Positions 36,833 to 43,513 of a DNA stretch of 45,810 nucleotides are shown one piece after another (positions within the stretch are counted from its first letter, which is position 1; every line of letters begins with the position of its first letter). A model generated the notes under the pieces. That model was given only the letters and a program-made list of their open reading frames with translations, ran no database searches and was not told where the DNA came from. Source of the stretch: DASTPP01 sp035762175 (GTDB taxonomy: Bacteria; Myxococcota_A; Polyangia; Polyangiales; Polyangiaceae); assembly GCA_035762175.1 (NCBI GenBank), contig DASTPP010000340.1, positions 1 through 45,810 of the forward strand, given 5' to 3'. The position numbers and the translations under genes are program-made.

Positions 36833-39800
36833 CGCTCGCGACGCACCCTCTCTTCGATGGCCTCGACCGCGTCCTTGGCGTCTTTCAGGCCGACGCCGCT
36901 GAGCTCTCGGTAGCGCTTGATGGCCTCGAGCTTGTGGCCCGAGCGCAAGAGGGTGACGATCTCTTCTTCGTCCTCGCTCGAGGGCACTCTGCCTCGGAAC
37001 GACGCCTCGCGATCGAGCTTGCCCTCGTCGCAGAGCATCAAGTACGCGACGACGACCTCGGCGTGGCGGCGCCAGTACTCGGCCGGCGGCAGCTCGAGCC
37101 AGGTTCGGCCCGCGACCTCGGTGCGTCCGCCCGCGTAGACGTGCTGGCGCGCGGGGGGCTGCTTCGAGCGGCCCTCGATCTCGGCCGGCGGGTCGGGGTC
37201 GAGCGCGGGCCAGTGCACCTCGTCGAACGTGGTGCGCAGGCCGACGCGGTGCACGAAGAGCTGGGTCGGCTCGTCGTCGGCCGTGAAGCGATGCAGCCCC
37301 CCCTCGAGCGCGAGGTGAATGGCGTCGGGGCCCCGCACGCGGAGCAAGAGGGCGAGGGGCTTTCGGTCCTTGTCGAGCGCGCGCTCGAGAGCGCGCGCGG
37401 GCGGGCGGGGCGGGCCCCAGCGGCGGTCTTTCGGCCAGTCGGGCGCGTCGCCCCGCTCGCCCCGGTCGAAGTGCACCTCGACCGACCAGGCGCCCCGGCC
37501 GCCGTGCTCGGCGAGGCCCGGCAGGTAGAGCGAGAGGGCGCGCCGGTCGTCGAGCTCTTGCACCAGAACGGTGCACTCGTCGCGCCGCGGCTCGAGCGCG
37601 ACGAGGGCGGAGGCGAGCGGCGGCATGAACTCGGCCCGGGCCGCGAGGGCCTCGCGCCGGAAGGCGCCCACGCTCTCGCCGCGAAAGTAGGCGACGAGGG
37701 CCGCGTCTTCGGCCGCGCGGGCGCGGTCGGAGGGCCCGGCGAGCGCCCGCAAGAGCTCGGCGAGGCGGTGGTGCTCGGACTGCAGGCGGCGGTAGTCGCG
37801 GGCCTCGCGCGCGGTGCGGCGGGCGTCCTCGCCCGACTCGCGCCCCGGGGCGGGCCGGTCGCCGTGCCCGAGCTGGGCGACCAGGAACTTCACCTGCTCG
37901 CGCAGCTCGGCCACGCGGTCGACCCGCAGCGCCCGCGCGATCTCGCGCCGCGCCTCCGACACGGCGCGCATGGCCACGTCTTCTTGCGCGGGCTTGGCCC
38001 GGCCGCGGCGCACGAGCGAGGCCCGCAGCCCCCCGGCCTCGTCGCCGGCGAGCGCGTGCGCCGGGCCGGGCTCGGCGGCGTCGCGCACGTCGACGTCGAC
38101 GTCGCTGGCGTCGCCCCGGGCCGCGAGGGCGCGGGCGACGAGCCCGACCAGCCGCTGCTCGACGTGCCGGCGCAGCGCGCGGGCGCCGTAGGCGGCCGAG
38201 TACCCCTCTTCGCCGAGCCGCGCGACGGCCGCGTCGCTGACCGAGAGCAGGCAGCCCGGCTCGAGCAGGCCGCGCCGGCGCGAGGCCCGCTCGATCGCCA
38301 TCGTGACGAGGGCCTGGCGGTGCTCGGGCCCGAGATCGTCGAACGCGACGACGCGGTCGATGCGGTTGCGAAACTCGGGCCGGAACGCCGCCGCCACCGC
38401 CCGCTCGTAGTGCGACGCGCCCGGCGAGGCCCCCTGCCCGAAGCCCACCGCCGCGCGGCGCTCGGCGGCCCCCAGGTTCGAGGTCATGATGACGATGGCG
38501 TTGTGAAAGTAGGCCGTGCGCCCGGCCGCGTCGGTCAGGCGGCCCTCGCCGCAGACCTGCAAGAGCAGGTCGAAGACGGCGGGGTGCGCCTTCTCGATCT
38601 CGTCGAGCAAGAGCACGCAGAAGGGCTGCTCGCGCACCTTGCGCGTGAGCACCCCCTCGCCCCGATCGTCGCCGCGAATCAGGCGGTCGGCGGCCAGCGC
38701 GTCCGTGTATTCGCTCATGTCGAAGCGCGAGAGCCGCTCGGCCCCGTCGCCCGACGCCCCGAAGAGAAACTCGGCGAGCGCCCGCGCGAGCTCGGTCTTG
38801 CCCACCCCCGTCGGCCCGACGAAGAGAAAGGTCGCGAGCGGCTTGTCGCGCGGCTGCAGCCCCGCCTTCACCACGCACACCGCCTCGGCCACCCGCCGCA
38901 CGGCCGCGCCCTGGCCGACCACGCGGCGGCCGAGCGCGGCGACGACGTCGCCGAGGCGCAAGGGGCGGTCTTCGCGCAGCAGAAAGGGCGGCACGCCCGT
39001 GCGCAGGCTCGCCGCCTCGTACATCTCGTCGACGCCGAGGGGCCTTCGGGCATCGCCGTGCATCGCCTTGAGCTCGTCGTAGAGCCGCATCGCCTTGCCG
39101 GGAAAGTGCTCGTACGCGACGTACCGGTCGGCCAGGTCGACGATCGGCGCGAGCGCGTCTCCGGCGACGCGGGGCGCGTCGGGCTCGTGCCGGCGCGACC
39201 AGGCGTCGCGGGCGCGCAGCGCGGCGAGCGCCCCCGCCGCGTCGAAGGGCGGCACGCGCACCCGGGCGAGCGAGGCGAAGAAGCCGACGTTCTGCCGCTC
39301 GGCCCGGTCGACCCGGTCTTCGTGCATCTCGCCCGCGACCGACACGAGGCCCCGCTCGACCCAGGGCCGCAGCGCCCCCGGCACGTCGATCGACGACCGC
39401 CCCCGCTCGGTGAAGAGGTCGGCCAGATCGTCGAACCAGACCACCGCGCCGAGCAGCGACGCCGCCTCCATCACCCGGCGCACCCGCTCTTGCCACTGGC
39501 CGAGCCCGCTCATGCCGGCGATGAGCGCCGCCCCCGAGGTCGCCCACACGAGCGGCGAGCGGCCCGCGCCGAGCTCGCGGTCGACGAAGGCCTGCACGAG
39601 CGCGCTCTTGCCGACCCGCTCGCGCCCGACCAGAAGCACGCTCTGGCGCGAGCCCTCTTTCGCCGGCCCGAGCAGCCTGCCGAGCAGATCGAGCTCGCGC
39701 TCGCGGCCGACCAGCGGCGGCGGCGCGCCGTGGTAGGCCCGGCGCTGGGCGTGCACCGGCTGCGCCACCGAGTCGAGAATCATGACCGCGCGCTTGCGCC

Positions 39801-40485
39801 GCTCTTGCTCGACGATCGCCTTCTTGAGCGCCGACGCCCGCGCGCCCGGGCCCGCCTCGCCCCGATCGAGATCGAGCTCGAGGGGCTCGAGCCGGCTGCG
39901 CCGCGCCGGCAAGAGGCCGAGGTAGGCCTGCGGCCCCGCCCCCATCGCGAACCAGAGCCGCCGCACCTCGTGCACCACGCGCGCGTCGACCGCCGCCTCG
40001 ACCCGCCGCGCGGCCTCGCGGGCGAGCTCGGCGTCGTCGAGGCCCCGCGCCTCGAAGCGCTCGTCGACCGCGACGTAGCCCGTGTACGCGAGCGGCAAGA
40101 TCATGATCCAGAGCTCGGCCTTCACCCGCGCCTCGCCCTCGCGCGGGCGCGACACCGCCGTCGGCTGCGCGGGCACGACCGCCGTCGGCACCTCGATCGG
40201 CGTCGCGACGGCGAGCCGCTTCGGCAAGTCTTCGCGGGGCACGAGGGCCGAGGGCTTGCGCAGCGCCGTGCCCTCGGGCAGCGAGAAGCGCGCGAGCGTC
40301 TCGGCGTCGGACGCCGCGAGGTGCTCGGCCAGGCAGATCTTCTGCTCGAGCAGCGCCTCGTCTTCGGGCCCGAGCGACACCAGGCTCGCGTCCGCGAGCG
40401 GCGCGCAGAGCGCGTCGCCGCCCCCGAGCGTGCGAACGAAGAGAAGCGTGCGGAGGCGCAGCGGCGGGACGACGTCGGTCGGCAA
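36829..40485 (-). CDS. Clp/Hsp100-like double AAA+ ATPase with PCRF-like and L7/L12-like domains
   Basis: The 1218-residue first gene of the operon. N-terminus (1-270) has no Clp N-domain. AAA-1 has an unusual Walker A GRERVGKSALV (Lys293), ALIAGMSGLGQWQERVRR, and Walker B AVVWFDDLADLF. AAA-2 is intact: FVGPTGVGKTELARALAEFL (Lys563), VLLLDEIEKAHPAVFDLLLQ, TSNLG with a VGF, FRPEFRNRID. A coiled-coil-like stretch (about 905-1000, RVAELREQVKFLVAQL; YRRLQSEHHRLAELLRAL) resembles the helical start of release factors, followed by LLLRVRGPDAIHLALEGGLH (His1065), a PCRF-like core. The last 47 residues (LRSGHKLEAIKRYRELSGVG, LKDAKDAVEAIEERV) are a ribosomal protein L7/L12 C-terminal-type domain. Start is TTG 40485 without an obvious ribosome site, so the true start is uncertain. 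Confidence 0.83.
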   Translation of the reverse strand: MPTDVVPPLRLRTLLFVRTLGGGDALCAPLADASLVSLGPEDEALLEQKICLAEHLAASDAETLARFSLPEGTALRKPSALVPREDLPKRLAVATPIEVPTAVVPAQPTAVSRPREGEARVKAELWIMILPLAYTGYVAVDERFEARGLDDAELAREAARRVEAAVDARVVHEVRRLWFAMGAGPQAYLGLLPARRSRLEPLELDLDRGEAGPGARASALKKAIVEQERRKRAVMILDSVAQPVHAQRRAYHGAPPPLVGRERELDLLGRLLGPAKEGSRQSVLLVGRERVGKSALVQAFVDRELGAGRSPLVWATSGAALIAGMSGLGQWQERVRRVMEAASLLGAVVWFDDLADLFTERGRSSIDVPGALRPWVERGLVSVAGEMHEDRVDRAERQNVGFFASLARVRVPPFDAAGALAALRARDAWSRRHEPDAPRVAGDALAPIVDLADRYVAYEHFPGKAMRLYDELKAMHGDARRPLGVDEMYEAASLRTGVPPFLLREDRPLRLGDVVAALGRRVVGQGAAVRRVAEAVCVVKAGLQPRDKPLATFLFVGPTGVGKTELARALAEFLFGASGDGAERLSRFDMSEYTDALAADRLIRGDDRGEGVLTRKVREQPFCVLLLDEIEKAHPAVFDLLLQVCGEGRLTDAAGRTAYFHNAIVIMTSNLGAAERRAAVGFGQGASPGASHYERAVAAAFRPEFRNRIDRVVAFDDLGPEHRQALVTMAIERASRRRGLLEPGCLLSVSDAAVARLGEEGYSAAYGARALRRHVEQRLVGLVARALAARGDASDVDVDVRDAAEPGPAHALAGDEAGGLRASLVRRGRAKPAQEDVAMRAVSEARREIARALRVDRVAELREQVKFLVAQLGHGDRPAPGRESGEDARRTAREARDYRRLQSEHHRLAELLRALAGPSDRARAAEDAALVAYFRGESVGAFRREALAARAEFMPPLASALVALEPRRDECTVLVQELDDRRALSLYLPGLAEHGGRGAWSVEVHFDRGERGDAPDWPKDRRWGPPRPPARALERALDKDRKPLALLLRVRGPDAIHLALEGGLHRFTADDEPTQLFVHRVGLRTTFDEVHWPALDPDPPAEIEGRSKQPPARQHVYAGGRTEVAGRTWLELPPAEYWRRHAEVVVAYLMLCDEGKLDREASFRGRVPSSEDEEEIVTLLRSGHKLEAIKRYRELSGVGLKDAKDAVEAIEERVRRER

Positions 40486-40623
40486 GGGGGCGCAGAATAC
40501 CGGCAGGGGGCCCCGCCGCGTAGCTCGAAAGGTGCGGCCCGGGCCCGCCGGGCGCCCCCGCCGCGCGGCGCGAGCGGCGCGCCCCGGGGCCAGCGGGGGC
40601 GACCCCCTGCCGCCCGGGGCGCC

Positions 40624-41448
40624 CTACCCCTCGCGCGCCGACGCGGCCGCGATGGCTTCGCGGGCCCGGGCGGCGAGCGCGGCGCTCGCCTCGAGCTCAC
40701 GCCCGAGCAGGCGCCGGACGGGCAGCGCGATCGAGACCGAGTTGGTCAGAAAGCAGCCCGCCGCCCGCCCGAGCGCCTCGATCGGCAGGGGCTCTTCGAC
40801 GAGGGGCAGGCCGCCGAGGCGCCCGCCCTCGAGCAGCACCTCGCGCACGATGCCGGGCAGGCAGGGCGCCGAGGCCGGCGGCGTCACGACGCGGTCGTCG
40901 AAGGCGGCGAAGAGGTTGGCGGTGGGGCCCTCGCAGATCTCGCCCCGCTCGTTGACGAAGAGCGGGCCCTTGGCCATCACGGCGTATTGTTTGAGGTACG
41001 AGGTCGCCTTGTGGTTGGCGAAGCGATCGCCCGCCCGGTACGAGCCCCGCTCGAGCTCGGCCACCTCGACGCCCTCGCGCTGCAGCCGCGCGCGGTCGGG
41101 CGGCGCGTCGCGAAAGGTGACGAGCGTGTGCCCGTCCGAGACGTTGAGCTTCATCACGGCGGGGCGCCCGGCGCCCGCCCGGTCGCCGCGCTCGAAGGCA
41201 GCGCCGAGCGACGCGAGCAGGCGCGCGGGCTCGAGCAGGCCCCGGTCGGCCGGCCCCCGCACGGCCGGCAGCGCCTCGAGGCTGCGGCCGAGGCGGGCGA
41301 GGTGGCGCGCGAGAAACTGCGGCGCGCCGCCCTCGAGGGCCAGGGTCTCGAAGAGGCCGCAGCCGAAGAAGAAGCCGGCCATGAACTGATCGAGGCGCAG
41401 CGCCCCGAGCTCGACCGGCTCGCCATCGAGGAGGGCGACGGGGTACAC
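40624..41448 (-). CDS. pabC: class IV aminotransferase fold, 4-amino-4-deoxychorismate lyase
   Basis: PLP enzyme that releases pyruvate from aminodeoxychorismate to give p-aminobenzoate (folate precursor). The 274 residues show the fold-type IV pattern: FFFGCGLFETLALEGG near residue 26, Lys147 in ANHKATSYLKQY (PLP lysine), NERGEICEGPTANLF near 165 and the FLTNSVSIALPV end. A D-amino acid or branched-chain aminotransferase is possible from fold alone, but the chorismate genes in the same operon favour PabC. Starts with GTG 41448, one base after the cupin stop; last gene of the five-gene operon. Confidence 0.85.
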   Translation of the reverse strand: MYPVALLDGEPVELGALRLDQFMAGFFFGCGLFETLALEGGAPQFLARHLARLGRSLEALPAVRGPADRGLLEPARLLASLGAAFERGDRAGAGRPAVMKLNVSDGHTLVTFRDAPPDRARLQREGVEVAELERGSYRAGDRFANHKATSYLKQYAVMAKGPLFVNERGEICEGPTANLFAAFDDRVVTPPASAPCLPGIVREVLLEGGRLGGLPLVEEPLPIEALGRAAGCFLTNSVSIALPVRRLLGRELEASAALAARAREAIAAASAREG

Positions 41449-41449
41449 G

Positions 41450-42028
41450 CTAGCCCCGCCCTTCTTCGCGCATCACCGTCTGACCGATCGCGTTGAGCAG
41501 CGGCATGTTCGTCGCCGTAATATAGCGCACCGGCCCCCCCGCGGCCGCCACGTGGCGGTGCCAGCACCAGGGCGGCACGTAAAAGGCGTCGCCGGCGCGC
41601 CACTCGAAGCGCCGGCCCTCGACCAGGGTGTGCCCCTCGCCCTCGATGACGTAGACGAGCGACTCGTAGGCGTGGCGGTGGTTCGAGGTCTGGGCCGAGG
41701 GGGCGAGCTCGCCGATGCTCAGGCTGACGGTGTTGCTGGGCAGGCGAATCGGGTAGACCGGGTGCCCGCGCTCGCCCGAGAACTCTCTCGCCACCTCGGC
41801 CGACACGACCCCCCGGTGCACGCAGGCCGCGTCGGGCGCCCGCGCCGGCACGGGCACGAGCGAGTCGCGGTTCTTGTTCGTGTCGGTGAAGGCGCCCGAG
41901 CTCGTGCCGCCCGCCCCGCCCGCCTTGGCCGCCCCGTTGGCCGCGCCGTTGGCCGCGCCGTCGGCCGCCCCCTTGGCCGCGCCGCCGACCGCGCCGTTGG
42001 CCGCCCCGTTCGATTTCGTCTCGATCAT
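41450..42028 (-). CDS. cupin-domain protein with Ala/Gly/Asn repeat N-terminus
   Basis: A 192-residue protein. Residues about 5-35 are low-complexity (GAANGA-type tetrapeptides). The rest is a single cupin barrel: SNHRHAYESLVYVIEGEGHT gives the first motif (G/N-x-H-x-H...E), and FEWRAGDAFYVPPWCWHRHV the second with its His. These residues usually bind a metal. Its ATG shares one base with the stop of the diiron-type gene upstream (TGATG). The role may be oxygenase or isomerase acting with its neighbours in the chorismate/pABA operon, or a binding protein; no substrate can be named. Confidence 0.8.
   Translation of the reverse strand: MIETKSNGAANGAVGGAAKGAADGAANGAANGAAKAGGAGGTSSGAFTDTNKNRDSLVPVPARAPDAACVHRGVVSAEVAREFSGERGHPVYPIRLPSNTVSLSIGELAPSAQTSNHRHAYESLVYVIEGEGHTLVEGRRFEWRAGDAFYVPPWCWHRHVAAAGGPVRYITATNMPLLNAIGQTVMREEGRG
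41927..42012 (-). repeat. 12-bp tandem repeat in the cupin gene
   Basis: About seven imperfect copies of a 12-base unit (GGCCGCGCCGTT on the plus strand) encode repeated Ala-Asn/Lys/Asp-Gly-Ala tetrapeptides near the cupin N-terminus. The period is a multiple of three, so copy number can change without breaking the frame. Confidence 0.8.
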
Positions 42029-42837
42029 CACGCCACCCGCTCGTGGTAGGTCTCGAAGGCGCCGGCCCGCAGGTGGGCGAGCACCTCGTCGAAGAAGGTC
42101 GCCCGCGCGTTGAGGGCCTTGATGGTGCCGACCGCGAGCTGCCGCCGCCCCTCGGGCGTGCGGGCGAGGGCGACGGCGATGCGCCGCAGCACGTCGGCGT
42201 GGTCGTCGTCGACCATCGCGTGCAGGTCGAAGAAGACGCGGTCTTGGAGGGGCATCTCGGGCCAGGCCCGCTTGATGCCCGCGAGCACGTACCGGTACAT
42301 GTGCCCGACGATGCCCTCGGTCGCCAGGCCGAGCGCGCCGACGGCCTGCTCTTGGCCGCCGTGGCGGCAGATGGCGAGAAAGGTCTCGACCCACGAGCTG
42401 GTGGCGACGAGCGGGGTCGTCCGGGCGAGCTCGTCGGGCGAGAGCCCGGCGGCGCGCAGAAAGCGCTTGAAGAGCTCGGGGTGCGGCGCCTTGACGAGCT
42501 CGGGGTCGATGCCCGCCTCGGCGAGCTCGCGCTCGTGCCCGGCGTCGAGCACGCCGGCCTCTTCGGCGGTGTTGCCCGTCAGCCAGGCCCGGTGCTCGGG
42601 CGCGTCGAGCGCGCTCATCACCGCGCCGAGGGCCTGGGTGAAGCGCCGGCTGTAGTAGTAATACTCGCCGACGAATTGGCGCAGGGCGAAGCGCAGATCG
42701 TCGAAGTCGCCCTCGGCCAGCGCGACCAAGAGCGGGTGGTTCGCCGCCCGCGACCCTTCGGCGAGCGCCTGCAGCCGCTCGACGAAGGCGGCCGGCGTCG
42801 ACGGCTCGCGCACCATCTCGTCTACCTTTTGCAGCAT
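42028..42837 (-). CDS. haem-oxygenase-like diiron protein (CADD/PqqC-like)
   Basis: A 269-residue all-helical protein of the haem-oxygenase-like (iron-containing redox enzyme) superfamily. Metal-site candidates are Glu in RQFVGEYYYYSRRF, Glu-Glu in NTAEEAGVLDAGH, Glu/His in ATEGIVGHMYRYV, and His/Asp/His in FFDLHAMVDDDHADVL. That spacing (E...EE...E..H...HxxxDxxH) fits two iron ions. The chlamydial CADD protein and its relatives in this superfamily make p-aminobenzoate, and this gene sits between pabA and pabC, so an oxygen-dependent step tied to pABA or a pABA-derived compound is plausible. PqqC/TenA-like roles are alternatives. AGGAGG lies before ATG 42837, 26 bases after pabA. Confidence 0.82.
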   Translation of the reverse strand: MLQKVDEMVREPSTPAAFVERLQALAEGSRAANHPLLVALAEGDFDDLRFALRQFVGEYYYYSRRFTQALGAVMSALDAPEHRAWLTGNTAEEAGVLDAGHERELAEAGIDPELVKAPHPELFKRFLRAAGLSPDELARTTPLVATSSWVETFLAICRHGGQEQAVGALGLATEGIVGHMYRYVLAGIKRAWPEMPLQDRVFFDLHAMVDDDHADVLRRIAVALARTPEGRRQLAVGTIKALNARATFFDEVLAHLRAGAFETYHERVA

Positions 42838-42863
42838 CGGTCGTCCTCCTCGGCGCGGGGGGC

Positions 42864-43511
42864 TCACGCCGCCTCGGGGGCGCGCCGCGGCTGGGGGGCG
42901 CGGGCCGAGCGGGGCGCGCGGTCGCGGCGGCTCGGGGTCGCCGGCGCCTGATACTCGAGAAAGGTTCGCAGGAGCTTGGGCCCCTGCACGGTCAAGAACG
43001 ACTCGGGGTGAAACTGCACGCCCTCGACGTGCGGCAGCCACCGGTGCCGCAGGCCCATCACCAGGCCCTGGTAGGTCGCCGTCACCTCGAGGCAGTCGGG
43101 CAGGCTCGAGGCCTCGGCGACGAGCGAGTGGTAGCGGGCGACGACGAAGTCCTGCTCGAGGCCCTGGAAGACGCCCTGGCCGGAGTGGCGGATGCACGCG
43201 GTCTTGCCGTGGGTCGGCTCGGGCGCGCGCACGACGCGGCCGCCGAAGGCCTGGGTGATGGCCTGGTGCCCGAGGCAGACGCCGAGCAGGGGTATCTTGC
43301 CGGCGAAGTGGCGAATGACCTCGAGCGAGACGCCCGCCTCGTTCGGCGTACAGGGGCCGGGCGAGATGACGATGTGCTCGGGCGCGAGCGCCTCGACGTC
43401 GCGCACCGTGAGCGCGTCGTTGCGGTAGACCCGCAGGTCGGCCCCGAGCTCGCCGAAGGCCTGCACGAGGTTGTACGTGAACGAGTCGTAGTTGTCGATC
43501 ATCAAGATCAT
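42864..43511 (-). CDS. pabA: glutamine amidotransferase of aminodeoxychorismate/anthranilate synthase
   Basis: Class I glutamine amidotransferase that supplies ammonia to the PabB/TrpE partner. 215 residues: LMIDNYDSFTYNLVQAFGEL at the start, oxyanion motif SPGPCTPNEAG, nucleophile Cys79 in GVCLGHQ, and His/Glu in GVQFHPES. The last 30 residues form a basic Arg/Pro tail not usual for the family. A TTG at 43517 overlaps the pabB stop (TTGA); the ATG at 43511, two bases after the stop, is preferred. Many such proteins serve both folate and tryptophan synthesis. Confidence 0.93.
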   Translation of the reverse strand: MILMIDNYDSFTYNLVQAFGELGADLRVYRNDALTVRDVEALAPEHIVISPGPCTPNEAGVSLEVIRHFAGKIPLLGVCLGHQAITQAFGGRVVRAPEPTHGKTACIRHSGQGVFQGLEQDFVVARYHSLVAEASSLPDCLEVTATYQGLVMGLRHRWLPHVEGVQFHPESFLTVQGPKLLRTFLEYQAPATPSRRDRAPRSARAPQPRRAPEAA

Positions 43512-43513
43512 CG

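Noticed and set aside
31038..40485. Type VI secretion ClpV locus
   Set aside because: No other T6SS gene is present, three different paralogues occur together, and the N-domain typical of ClpV is missing.
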